From the NCBI GenBank assembly GCA_041743105.1, contig JBGTNI010000123.1, forward strand, positions 1 to 21,634: DNA of 21,634 nucleotides, in the 5' to 3' direction. The notes under the pieces were generated by a model that searched no databases, had not been told where the DNA came from, and saw only the letters and a program-made list of their open reading frames with translations. The number at the start of each line of letters is the position of its first letter. Within the stretch, counting starts at the first letter, position 1. Source of the stretch: QHCE01 sp041743105 (GTDB lineage Bacteria > Actinomycetota > Actinomycetes > Mycobacteriales > QHCE01). Shown one piece after another: positions 7,227 through 13,984 of the stretch. The translations under genes and the position numbers were made by a program.

Positions 7227-7451
7227 CTAGCTCTCGGAAGCGGTCAGCGACATCGCATAGCGCACGTCATCTGCCTCAATGAGTTCTACCTCAGCCACGC
7301 CGGCGGCCGCCAGCTCTCGCCAATGCTCCCCCAGCCAGGACTCAGCATCGGATTGGCTAGGGAATTCCTGTGCCGCGTGCTGTTCCTCTAGCGCGGGCTT
7401 TACGGTGACACGCTCGGCATCGTAGTAACACCACGTCCACGTTTCTGTCAT
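7227..7451 (-). CDS. Conserved small hypothetical protein (actinobacterial)
   Basis: 74 residues, soluble and acidic, with MTETWTWCYYDAER at the N-terminus and FPSQSDAESWLGEHWRELAAAGV in the middle. This pattern recurs in short uncharacterised mycobacterial proteins as I remember them; no function is known. No strong Shine-Dalgarno or TANNNT box is seen. It is divergent from the CobT-like gene (77 bases between the start codons). The 100 bases between its stop and the secreted-protein gene hold nothing recognisable. Confidence 0.65.
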   Translation of the reverse strand: MTETWTWCYYDAERVTVKPALEEQHAAQEFPSQSDAESWLGEHWRELAAAGVAEVELIEADDVRYAMSLTASES

Positions 7452-7515
7452 GTCTGTCCCATCGCCGATCGGTGTCGAGCCGGTGGCGAGTCTGCCGTAT
7501 CGACGCGACTGACGC

Positions 7516-7521
7516 TAGCCT
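7516..7521 (+). promoter_or_regulatory. -10 box of the CobT-like gene (leaderless type)
   Basis: TAGCCT, then seven bases, then GTG 7529. It lies inside the extra 19 codons that would be added by the upstream GTG 7472, and so argues for the shorter start. Confidence 0.4.
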
Positions 7522-7528
7522 TGGGCCG

Positions 7529-8431
7529 GTGACCGACCGCGACTGTAAAGCCTTGTTTCCACACGTTCGAACCGAAGATCTCGGCGACCTCGCGCCATGG
7601 GTTGTCTGGGTCGATGTAGTGCGACAGCCGGAGCAGCCCACGATTCTGCCTCCCCGGCCCGTAGCCGTACCGCCGCCGCTGGAATCGGTCGGTGGACCGT
7701 TCCGCCATGTCGCAGCCGCGACTTTCGGTGAGGTAGACCTGATGCCCGGTTGGGCCGCACTGCGCCCGCCGGGGATCATCGCGGTTCCGGTGTCACTAGA
7801 GCGCCCGACGGACAATGCCGAGGCCGCGCTGGCCGTAGGAGCTCGGACAGCAGACGCTATCGTCGATGCCGGCGCCGACCTTGTAGTGCCCGTACTCGCC
7901 CAGCTGGGCGCAGGTATGCACACCGCTGCCGCCACAGCTATTGCTGCGCTGGTACCGCAAGAACCGGCATGGGTACTCGGATTCGAACGACGCACCCCAC
8001 CCGCACTCACCGGCTACACCGAAACGTGTTACCTCGACGACGCCGGTTGGATCCGCCGTTGTCGACGGGTCCGAGACCTCACCTGGCGGGTTCGCGACGG
8101 CGGAGCGCAGCCGCTGCTGCGTGAGGTGAACGAACCAACGTTCACGGTGCTGGTCGGTCTACTCCTTCAGCTTGCCGACCGGCGCACGCCAGTGCTGCTG
8201 GACGGCCCCGTCACCGCGGCGGCCGCGCTGGTGGCCTCGCGTATCAACCTCTTCGCCGCCGACAGCTACTACGCCCCGCATCGCCACGGCGACCCCGCCG
8301 AACGGTATGCGCTGGACGCGATGGGGCTCGAACCCGTCGCTCCGCTGGGGCTACGCGTCGGCCACGGCATCGGGGCGCTCGCCTTACTGCCGTTACTTCA
8401 GACCGTACTGTCGCGGAATGTGCTCGATTAA
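7529..8431 (+). CDS. CobT-like protein lacking the catalytic glutamate (probable pseudo-enzyme)
   Basis: Resembles nicotinate-nucleotide:dimethylbenzimidazole phosphoribosyltransferase (CobT), which activates the lower ligand of cobalamin. The C-terminal half follows CobT closely: RRTPVLLDGPVTAAAALVA, then APHRHGDPAERYALDAMGLEPVAPLGLRVG. The catalytic-base position of CobT (Glu317 in Salmonella, in LGEGSGA) is His279 here (RVGHGIGAL), and the residue aligned with the glutamate of GEMGIGNTT is Gln125 (QLGAGMHT). The N-terminal KPPGSLG motif is missing and the protein is short (300 aa against about 350). No other cobalamin gene is nearby. It is probably a diverged paralogue with a binding or unknown role. 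The upstream GTG 7472 would add 19 codons; the TAGCCT box favours 7529. Confidence 0.72.
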   Translation: MTDRDCKALFPHVRTEDLGDLAPWVVWVDVVRQPEQPTILPPRPVAVPPPLESVGGPFRHVAAATFGEVDLMPGWAALRPPGIIAVPVSLERPTDNAEAALAVGARTADAIVDAGADLVVPVLAQLGAGMHTAAATAIAALVPQEPAWVLGFERRTPPALTGYTETCYLDDAGWIRRCRRVRDLTWRVRDGGAQPLLREVNEPTFTVLVGLLLQLADRRTPVLLDGPVTAAAALVASRINLFAADSYYAPHRHGDPAERYALDAMGLEPVAPLGLRVGHGIGALALLPLLQTVLSRNVLD

Positions 8432-8444
8432 TCTTCAGGTGACG

Positions 8445-8819
8445 TTACCAGCGGGCTCGGTCGGCCAACATGTGTAGACCCGTGACCACAGCACCGGTCA
8501 AGTCGCCGCCAGCCAGCGTCGATGCCATCGACAGCGCAACGAGTCCGCAGGTTTGGTCCGATAGCCGACTACGGGCATGCTCGCCGGTCACAATCTCCAA
8601 CCCGCGCTGATTCGGAGCGATCGCCAACAACACGGAGTCGGCCGGTTTTTCTAGCCGCGCATGCATCCGACGTGCATCGTGGGTCGGATCATCAAAATCG
8701 CCCACGTAGACACTGAAGGTAAATCCGGTTTCGGCGTCGGCGGCTGATAACGCATCGCTGATCCGCTGCAGCTGACCACTAGAGAAAGGACCCTGGCTCT
8801 GCGCGCTACCACCTAGCAC
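8445..8819 (-). CDS. DUF5130 family protein
   Basis: 124 residues (GTG 8819) resembling DUF5130/TPM-domain-like proteins: FSSGQLQRISDALSAADAETGFTFSVYVGDFDD, ARRMHARLEKPADSVLLAIAPNQRGLEIVTG, and a C-terminal helix LVALSMASTLAGGDLTGAVVTGL. The frame opens at ATG 8849, but GGAGGAG stands just before GTG 8819, and that start overlaps the ctaJ stop by 14 bases, a typical translational-coupling arrangement. Position next to ctaJ matches Rv2468c/Rv2468A in mycobacteria as I recall. The M. smegmatis neighbour of CtaJ was found as a subunit (CtaI) of the respiratory supercomplex and this gene may be its counterpart; I am not certain of that match. Confidence 0.78.
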   Translation of the reverse strand: MLGGSAQSQGPFSSGQLQRISDALSAADAETGFTFSVYVGDFDDPTHDARRMHARLEKPADSVLLAIAPNQRGLEIVTGEHARSRLSDQTCGLVALSMASTLAGGDLTGAVVTGLHMLADRARW

Positions 8820-9066
8820 GTGCTCCTCCGATGGACTCGCCAACCTCATCCGCTCCGGACGGCCGCGCGCCCTGCTCCAACAACACGTGGTCCTGCGATG
8901 ATGCGCGGGCCGCCAAGAACCACACTGGGCGGAACTCCATAGCTATACCAGGCCGGTATCGCTGCGCACGCCTGGCGCGCGAAGGTCCGTAGACCAAAAG
9001 CGCTACCAGCGCGGTCACCGCAACAGGCGCTCCTATGAACACAGATAAGGTTTCGACAACCGTCAT
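8806..9066 (-). CDS. ctaJ: Cytochrome aa3 oxidase accessory subunit CtaJ-like, single membrane segment
   Basis: 86 residues: one N-terminal transmembrane helix (LSVFIGAPVAVTALVALLVY, about residues 6-25), a basic stop-transfer stretch (GPSRARRAQRYRPG), then a short cytoplasmic part ending in GGARARW. The RYRPG...W pattern and a GGAR-x-x-W tail are features I associate with mycobacterial CtaJ, a peripheral subunit of complex IV in the cytochrome bcc-aa3 supercomplex. The canonical second word is RPGxxW; here it is RPGIAMEFRPVWF. ATG 9066 is chosen over 9168 because the helix follows at once; the upstream extension would be a poor leader. The region before it carries three copies of a 9-base repeat and a 12-codon ORF. 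Confidence 0.75.
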   Translation of the reverse strand: MTVVETLSVFIGAPVAVTALVALLVYGPSRARRAQRYRPGIAMEFRPVWFLAARASSQDHVLLEQGARPSGADEVGESIGGARARW

Positions 9067-9101
9067 AACGACCCTGGTTTCATAACGACTGACGATTTCA
9101 T
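9063..9101 (-). CDS. Possible 12-codon upstream ORF coupled to ctaJ
   Basis: ATG 9101 opens a frame encoding MKSSVVMKPGSL; its TGA (9065-9063) overlaps the ctaJ ATG as ATGA, a usual layout for stop-start coupling. It has no Shine-Dalgarno site, but if the TATCAT box at 9112-9117 is the promoter, its ATG is only about 4 bases from the RNA end and could be read like a leaderless message. It may equally be a by-product of the three repeats, each of which supplies an ATG. Confidence 0.3.
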   Translation of the reverse strand: MKSSVVMKPGSL

Positions 9102-9107
9102 AACGAC
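9064..9107. repeat. Three direct repeats of CATAACGAC before ctaJ
   Basis: Exact copies at 9064-9072, 9081-9089 and 9099-9107 (periods of 17 and 18 bases). On the ctaJ strand each is GTCGTTATG, so each copy ends in ATG; the last is the ctaJ start codon. They lie between a likely -10 box and the gene, hence in the 5' leader. They could be stacked protein-binding sites or repeated start regions. Confidence 0.75.
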
Positions 9108-9111
9108 AATA

Positions 9112-9117
9112 ATGATA
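9112..9117 (-). promoter_or_regulatory. Candidate -10 box for ctaJ
   Basis: TATCAT on the minus strand. A start 7 bases on (about 9105) would give ctaJ a leader of about 40 bases holding the repeats. The same hexamer serves the toxin-antitoxin promoter at 14009. Confidence 0.35.
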
Positions 9118-9180
9118 GCCAGCGACACCGAAGCGAATGAGTCCAGCCTGGCTAAGAACGTTCGGCATTAGCTAGTAGAG

Positions 9181-9822
9181 CTACTGCCACACCTCATGCC
9201 ACAGCAAATCCCACAATGGCCCCACTGCAAACGGGGTACGAGACAAGAACGCGATTCCGCACAACGCGATGAACACTGCCGTGACAACATTGGGCACCAG
9301 TGTGCTACGCCGCGGGCCCCAATCCCACGTCACTCGCACCAGGTACCCAGCCAGTCGCGTAAGCCAGTACACCGCTACCGCGACGAACGCCGCCAACGGT
9401 AGACCCCGAATCGGCTCGCCCGGCGAGCCCAGCTCCACAAGGTCGTATGCCAGCCAGATCAACCAACACACCACCGCGAACACCACAGCCAGCCGTACCC
9501 ATCCCCGGCCGCGCGGAAACACATACACCGGATAGGGCGCAGCTACATACCGCGCGGGGCCTCGATAGTGCGGGTCGTCACGATCGTACCGATCCCCCAC
9601 GTTGGACCAGGCTTGCGAAGCAGCCAACATCCGGGCACCCAGCCAACCCATCACGCCTCTCGGGCGTTGCGGAGGCGCTGTGTGGTCGTCGTCGGCTTCG
9701 CTGAATCGATCTGGGCGGTGCCGCGGCTCGGGCGGAACCGGAGTCGCCGTCGCGCGCCACGGCCTAGCCGGTGTATGCCGGCCGGTCGATTCGCGGACAG
9801 TATCGTCGTCAGAGGTAGACAT
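9181..9822 (-). CDS. Membrane protein of unknown function
   Basis: 213 residues. The first ~105 are polar, rich in Pro/Arg/Asp and likely cytoplasmic and disordered, ending in DRYDRDDPHYRGPARYVAAPYPVYVFPRG. Three hydrophobic segments follow: WVRLAVVFAVVCWLIWLAY, LAAFVAVAVYWLTRLAGYLV and LVPNVVTAVFIALCGIAFLS, then a short Trp-rich tail. No family is recognised. It lies between ctaJ and the HNH nuclease gene on the same strand, about 110 bases from ctaJ and 59 from the HNH stop. The start ATG 9822 has CAGGAG just upstream. Proximity to ctaJ makes a respiratory or envelope role conceivable, but nothing in the sequence shows it. Confidence 0.75.
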   Translation of the reverse strand: MSTSDDDTVRESTGRHTPARPWRATATPVPPEPRHRPDRFSEADDDHTAPPQRPRGVMGWLGARMLAASQAWSNVGDRYDRDDPHYRGPARYVAAPYPVYVFPRGRGWVRLAVVFAVVCWLIWLAYDLVELGSPGEPIRGLPLAAFVAVAVYWLTRLAGYLVRVTWDWGPRRSTLVPNVVTAVFIALCGIAFLSRTPFAVGPLWDLLWHEVWQ

Positions 9823-9881
9823 CTTCTCCTGCTTACCATGCCGGACTAAGCAGCGGTACTACGCCCCTTTAAGAGGGTCGG

Positions 9882-10469
9882 CTAAGCCGTCGCGGCGGCA
9901 AGACCCAGCCAATCCAGCCAGCGCGGATCGGGCTTGCGATGGCCCAATACGCGCCAGGCCGATCCTCTGGGCGTTACCGGCGCACTCCGCAGTCGCCATC
10001 CGAGTTCGTCCAGGGTGCGATCTGCTTTCTTGTGGTTGCAGCGGTGGCACGCCGCGACCACGTTTTCCCAACTATGTCGACCGCCCCGACTGCGCGGCAA
10101 CACGTGATCGACCGTAGTCGCCGCCCGGCCGCAGTATCCGCACGTTCCGCCATCTCTAGAAAAGATCGCGCGGCGGGTCAGCGAGATCTGGCTCCGAAAC
10201 GGGACATTGACAAACCGGGTGAGTCGCACGACTGCGGGCACCCGCAGGGTCTGCGTTTCGCTATGCAGCACTGTGTCGCCGTCGGTGACTGAGATGGCCT
10301 TACGAGTCAGCACCAGAACAGCGGCGCGGCGAGTTGGCACAACGCACAGCGGCTCATAGCTGGCGTTCAACACCAATGCGGCCGCCGAAACCCTAGGGGA
10401 TCGAGGGATAGGCCCGACATGTGACGGCGAAGCTGCGGCATCAATGGCCATGGTGAGCGAGAGCGTCAC
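9882..10469 (-). CDS. HNH endonuclease family protein
   Basis: 195 residues. The HNH module lies in the second half: CGYCGRAATTVDHVLPRSRG supplies the first Cys-x2-Cys pair and the Asp-His of the active site, WENVVAACHRCNHKKADRTL the Asn, the second Cys-x2-Cys pair and the final His. The N-terminal LVLNASYEPLCVVPTRRAAVLVLTRKA is typical of the Rv2469c-type family, which precedes glbO in mycobacteria. Start choice: the frame is open to 10532, but GGAGGTG sits 5-6 bases ahead of GTG 10469, a near-ideal ribosome site. All nuclease residues appear intact; the biological substrate is unknown. It is divergent from mscS. Confidence 0.9.
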   Translation of the reverse strand: MTLSLTMAIDAAASPSHVGPIPRSPRVSAAALVLNASYEPLCVVPTRRAAVLVLTRKAISVTDGDTVLHSETQTLRVPAVVRLTRFVNVPFRSQISLTRRAIFSRDGGTCGYCGRAATTVDHVLPRSRGGRHSWENVVAACHRCNHKKADRTLDELGWRLRSAPVTPRGSAWRVLGHRKPDPRWLDWLGLAAATA

Positions 10470-10580
10470 GGCACACCTCCGTAGGCCCCAATACTTCCCT
10501 ATCGGGCCGCCATCCGCACGCCAGGAGCACATATCGGCGCTGCGGCGAATCAGGCAGCAATCGGTCAGGTATCTAGACTG

Positions 10581-10586
10581 TAGGCT
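10581..10586 (+). promoter_or_regulatory. -10 box of mscS (leaderless type)
   Basis: TAGGCT followed by six bases and GTG 10593, matching the layout before the gene at 2359 down to the TAGGCTAA core. Confidence 0.55.
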
Positions 10587-10592
10587 AACTGG

Positions 10593-11564
10593 GTGCTCTT
10601 AGCCGCCAAACCCGAATGTGCAGCAGACGAGGGAACGCTCTGTAGCAACGTCTGGGAACTCACCGGAAAAAGCTGGCTCGCCGCAAGCTCAGAATGGTTG
10701 ATCGCCAAACCCGGAATCATCCTCGGCATAGTGCTCGGTGCAATCATCGTGCGATGGCTGATCCACCGAGCCATCCGGCGAGTCACTCGCTCGAGCGCCG
10801 AGGGCAACGTCCCGATGTTGTTGCGACCGTTGAAGGATCGGGCACCGGCCGCGCTCGCCGCCACCGGATTACTCTCCGAACGGCGACGACAACGCGCAGA
10901 GACCATCAACTCCGTGCTGCGAAACGTAAGCTCGATAGCGATCGTCACAGTCGCCGGCATGATGATCCTCAGCCAGCTCGGCCAACCAATGGGGCCGTTG
11001 CTAGCCAGCGCCGGGATTGCGGGAGTTGCCCTCGGATTCGGCGCTCAGGCACTGGTCAAGGACATTCTGGCGGGAATATTCATGATGTTGGAAGACCAGT
11101 ACGGCGTGGGTGACGCCGTCGATATGGGCGAGGCCAGTGGCACGGTGGAGGCAGTGGGACTTCGGGTCACCACACTGCGAGACGCGGGTGGCGTCGTCTG
11201 GTACGTACGCAACGGTGAAGTGCTGCGCGTGGGCAACAAGAGCCAAGGCTGGGCAATGGTGAACGTGGACGTGCCAGTGCCGTTCGGCACCGATATCACC
11301 ACTGCAACCACTGCGATGCGCGCCGCGGGTTCGGCGTTGGCAGACGACGCGGCGTGGCAGGAAGATCTGCTGGATTCGCCCGAAGTCCTCGGCGTCGAGT
11401 CGCTCAGCGCGACCGGCATGATGCTGCGCATCACGGTGAAGACGACCACGCAAGCGCAGTGGCGGGTGGCACGCGAACTGCGGGGCCGGGTGAGCACAGC
11501 TCTAAACGACGCAGGCGTCGAATCTGGCATACCGGCCGCCTCGACCCAGAGCAGAGAAACATAG
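10593..11564 (+). CDS. Mechanosensitive ion channel of the MscS family
   Basis: 323 residues, small-conductance mechanosensitive channel that should open under membrane tension to release solutes. A first transmembrane helix spans about residues 36-57 (IAKPGIILGIVLGAIIVRWL). The pore-lining region lies around residues 105-165: SIAIVTVAGMMILSQLG, then the Gly/Ala-rich TM3 (AGIAGVALGFGAQALVKDIL), the hallmark of MscS. The beta domain follows with YGVGDAVDMGEASGTVEAVG and the conserved turn LRDAGGVVWYVRNGEVLRVGN. The GTG start lacks a Shine-Dalgarno but has the TAGGCT-N6 promoter. glbO begins 3 bases after its stop, so the two form an operon. Confidence 0.93.
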   Translation: MLLAAKPECAADEGTLCSNVWELTGKSWLAASSEWLIAKPGIILGIVLGAIIVRWLIHRAIRRVTRSSAEGNVPMLLRPLKDRAPAALAATGLLSERRRQRAETINSVLRNVSSIAIVTVAGMMILSQLGQPMGPLLASAGIAGVALGFGAQALVKDILAGIFMMLEDQYGVGDAVDMGEASGTVEAVGLRVTTLRDAGGVVWYVRNGEVLRVGNKSQGWAMVNVDVPVPFGTDITTATTAMRAAGSALADDAAWQEDLLDSPEVLGVESLSATGMMLRITVKTTTQAQWRVARELRGRVSTALNDAGVESGIPAASTQSRET

Positions 11565-11567
11565 CTC

Positions 11568-11996
11568 ATGGACGCTACGCCGCGGCCGCCGGAAATCGGT
11601 CCCTACGAGGCAATGGGTGGCCGCGAGACATTTCGAAAGCTCGTGGCGGGCTTCTACGCGCGTGTAGCTAAGGATCCGCTGCTAGCGCCGCTGTACCCGG
11701 AGGAGGATCTCGGGCCGGCGGCGCAACGGCTGCAAATGTTCCTGGAGCAATACTGGGGCGGGCCAAAGACGTACTCACAGCAACGGGGCCATCCCCGGCT
11801 ACGGATGCGACACGCGCCATTTGTCATCGGCCCGCCAGAGCGTGATGCATGGCTAAGACTCATGCGGGCGGCAATGGACGAGGTGGCACTACCCGCCGAG
11901 CTCGACGCGCAGCTCTGGGACTACTTCCAGTACGCGGCCCAGTTCATGGTCAATCTCCTACCCGAGCCGGACAGCACTGAGATTCACCACCGATGA
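11568..11996 (+). CDS. glbO: Group II truncated haemoglobin (trHbO)
   Basis: 142 residues, closely resembling mycobacterial trHbO, which binds O2 tightly and has been linked to terminal oxidase delivery and peroxide or NO chemistry. Haem-pocket residues are intact: Tyr30 (B10, in FYARV), Tyr43 (CD1, in LYPEED), proximal His82 (F8, in RMRHAPF) and Trp95 (G8, in RDAWLRLM). The FLEQYWGGP and TYSQQRGHPRLRMRH segments match the family almost word for word. The N-terminus is about 7 residues longer than the M. tuberculosis protein. It follows mscS by 3 bases; an HNH gene lies upstream of mscS, as it lies beside glbO in mycobacteria. Confidence 0.96.
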   Translation: MDATPRPPEIGPYEAMGGRETFRKLVAGFYARVAKDPLLAPLYPEEDLGPAAQRLQMFLEQYWGGPKTYSQQRGHPRLRMRHAPFVIGPPERDAWLRLMRAAMDEVALPAELDAQLWDYFQYAAQFMVNLLPEPDSTEIHHR

Positions 11997-12227
11997 CGTC
12001 GAAGCACTGACGACAGCTCGGCCGTCCGGTCGGTAACTTGTCGGCTTTCGGCTGGAAAACGGCCGGAAATAGCTTTTATCTTCTTCTGTCGACGAGAATC
12101 AAAGCTCGTACGTGCTCGCCGCGTCCGTTCGTTGCGCATTCCCGCCCGCTATGGGGTCGCGTGGGTAGGGGGTCGGGTTAGAGAGGCGGTTTTCAGGTGG
12201 ATGGATGGCAAGGCGGAGGAGGAGTTC
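11997..12227. other. Gene-free stretch after glbO, island left edge
   Basis: About 230 bases with no convincing gene. An imperfect stem (TTTCGGC 12046-12052 against GCCGGAAA 12062-12069) followed by a T-rich run to about 12086 could be a weak glbO terminator. Reading frames crossing the rest lack ribosome sites. No repeat marking an insertion boundary was found. Confidence 0.4.
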
Positions 12228-12329
12228 ATGCTTGAAGAGCATGGGCGACGACGACAACGCAGCCAGGCACCGCCTGAGACCGGCGAACCCCGGCACGTCC
12301 CTACCCACGCGACCGCTCAGTCGAGGTGA
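12228..12329 (+). CDS. Possible 33-codon leader peptide before the lyase gene
   Basis: ATG 12229 region: the start follows a very strong purine run (GGAGGAGGAG, then TTC, then ATG) and the frame (MLEEHGRRRQRSQAPPETGE...) ends at TGA 12327-12329, five bases before the lyase ATG 12335. The product is short, very basic and has no known relative. The ribosome site and coupling distance are the only support; it could be a leader peptide or the purine run could be accidental. Confidence 0.35.
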   Translation: MLEEHGRRRQRSQAPPETGEPRHVPTHATAQSR

Positions 12330-12334
12330 GTTAT

Positions 12335-13486
12335 ATGCCGAACATGCCAGGCCTAATTAATGCCATCCTGGCGCTGACGGCATTAATCGCGACGATGATG
12401 CCGGCCTATCAAGGCTCATCCAGCCAGACAGACGATGACACGATTGCTACCACCCCGGTGGCGGTCGCTCCCCAAAGGCCGCAAGAATGCCCGACGGGGC
12501 AAGCTCGGCAGATTCCACCAGCAGATCTCAACACCGCCGGCAAGGGCAAAGACGGAGCCGACGGTATGGACGGCCGGAACGGTGACGACGGCAAAGACGG
12601 CAAAGACGGCAAAGACGGCGGCGATGGTACACGTGAGGATGGCGACGTTGGTGGAGCTGCCGAAACCGTCAGCCCCGTTTCGTGTCCCACCGCTACTACC
12701 CTGCCCGAAGGAGGAGTACACGTCCCGCCCGAAGGCGGTAGGGGCGTAAAGCCGTCGGAACGCCCCGAAGCGGTAGCCCCCGTTGCCCCCGCACCCAACG
12801 GGTCGAAGGTTCCGGTGGGCAAGACCGTGCTCTTCACCGGCGACTACGAGACCGGCGACTTCAGCCAGTGGGGCACATGCCAGTCCAAAGACCTCAATTC
12901 CGATTGCGGCCCCTCGTATCCCAGCATGACCATCGTCTCCGGCGGCCAGCAGCGCCAAGGCAAACACGCCGCGCACTTCGTGGTCAACGACGGCGACGTC
13001 CCCGACTTCGGCGGCGGCGAGCGGTCCGAGGTCTCATCCAATGACGCGAATGCGCTGACCCACGAAGGCGACGAACGCTGGTACGAGTGGTCAATGAAGG
13101 TCGGCGCAGACTTTAAAGCTCCCGAGGGCTGGGGGCTGCTTTTCATGCAGTGGCACGCGGGATCGGGTTCGCCGCCGCTGGGGGTGGCGGTCAACTCAAA
13201 TGGAAACCTCTTCCTCGACAACGAGGTCGACAAAAACCAGGTTCAGGAGATAGGTCCGCTACCTAAGGGTGAATGGAAAGATTACGTGTTGCACGTCAAG
13301 TTCTCAAAGGACAGTAGCGTCGGCTTCGTCGAGGTATGGGAGAACGGTCGGCAGGTTGTCCCGATGACCAACCGCGCCACCATGAGCGGCGACGAGAACT
13401 ACCTGAAGCAGGGCATCTATCGGGACGAGGCCAATACGGTGACCCACGAAGCATGGCTGGACGGGCTACGAATCACCGGACCATAA
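12335..13486 (+). CDS. Exported polysaccharide lyase-like protein with collagen-like linker
   Basis: 383 residues. Residues about 6-25 form a hydrophobic N-terminal export signal or anchor (LINAILALTALIATMMPAYQ). Residues 71-98 are a Gly-X-Y stretch, mostly GKD/GDD/GAD triplets. A Pro/Thr/Gly-rich linker leads to a domain from about residue 162 to the end that resembles the heparin-lyase-I/alginate-lyase jelly roll (Polysacc_lyase type): LFTGDYETGDFSQW, GGERSEVSSN, DERWYEWSMKV, GLLFMQWHAGSG, YVLHVKFSKDSSVGFVEVWENG and a final AWLDGLRITGP. It probably binds or cleaves an acidic glycan at the cell surface; the substrate is unknown. Start ATG 12335 is favoured over GTG 12326 by GAGGTGAG 4 bases upstream. 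Confidence 0.75.
   Translation: MPNMPGLINAILALTALIATMMPAYQGSSSQTDDDTIATTPVAVAPQRPQECPTGQARQIPPADLNTAGKGKDGADGMDGRNGDDGKDGKDGKDGGDGTREDGDVGGAAETVSPVSCPTATTLPEGGVHVPPEGGRGVKPSERPEAVAPVAPAPNGSKVPVGKTVLFTGDYETGDFSQWGTCQSKDLNSDCGPSYPSMTIVSGGQQRQGKHAAHFVVNDGDVPDFGGGERSEVSSNDANALTHEGDERWYEWSMKVGADFKAPEGWGLLFMQWHAGSGSPPLGVAVNSNGNLFLDNEVDKNQVQEIGPLPKGEWKDYVLHVKFSKDSSVGFVEVWENGRQVVPMTNRATMSGDENYLKQGIYRDEANTVTHEAWLDGLRITGP
12545..12628 (+). repeat. Collagen-like Gly-X-Y coding repeat
   Basis: Codes for about nine Gly-X-Y triplets in the lyase gene, with GGCAAAGAC exactly repeated three times in tandem at 12590-12616. Short identical units like this expand and contract by slippage, so length may differ between strains. 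Confidence 0.8.
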
Positions 13487-13560
13487 AGAACCTCGATCAA
13501 GCGAGCAGAAACATACGACGAAACGGGTCTTCTTCGACACGAAGAGCGAGGAGGGCGGCA

Positions 13561-13927
13561 GTGGCTGAACTTCTTACTGTGGACGACCTCCCTCCAGGGT
13601 TTGAGTACCCAAGGGAGTTCATTCGGATAGTCGAACTGGACCTTACTAGCCTTGAGCCGTGGTGGATGTTGACCGGAGAGCAACTACTGGAGGGTCTACG
13701 TCGGGCTTCGCCAGCGCTACCCCGATCAGATCTACATCCCGTTCGCGGCACGCCAAGACAACGACGACATCGCCTGCTGGCCGGGCAGCTGGCCCGGCGT
13801 CATAATCGTTCACGACTTCGCCTCCCCCGGCTGGGAACAACAGGGACAGGCGCCGAACTTTCATGCATGGCTGCGGACCGCGGTCGAGGATTGCATGGTG
13901 TGGGGCGAGATTGAGTTAGGTTTGTAA
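13561..13927 (+). pseudogene. SMI1/KNR4-like protein gene with a +1 frameshift
   Basis: Reads in two frames. From GTG 13561 (GAGGAGGG upstream) the first frame gives LLTVDDLPPGFEYPREFIRI and runs to about 13692. The second frame, from 13694 to TAA 13925-13927, gives YVGLRQRYPDQIYIPFAARQ, then DNDDIACW, GVIIVHDFASPGWEQ and FHAWLRTAVEDC. Together they make one ~120-residue protein like small SMI1/KNR4-type proteins, many of which are immunity proteins. Removing one G from the GGG at 13692-13694 restores a single frame. Either a real inactivating mutation, a sequencing error in the G run, or (least likely) programmed frameshifting. Confidence 0.75.
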
Positions 13928-13984
13928 AATTGTGACCGCGAAGCTCGGCGATGTCAGGTTAATAGGAAAGAATTCGAACGTCAC

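Noticed and set aside
9067..9168. Longer ctaJ from ATG 9168
   Set aside because: It would place 34 residues, including the triple-repeat region, before the membrane helix; related subunits begin just before the helix.
10470..10532. Longer HNH protein starting at ATG 10532
   Set aside because: GTG 10469 has a near-ideal GGAGGTG ribosome site; the extra codons look like non-coding sequence.
12227..12243. CATGCT-N5-AGCATG inverted repeat
   Set aside because: Six-bp arms inside the candidate small ORF; too short to support a structure alone.
12409..12976. Minus-strand ORFs of 142 and 186 aa across the lyase gene
   Set aside because: Shadows of the Gly-X-Y repeat, whose periodic codons keep opposite frames open.
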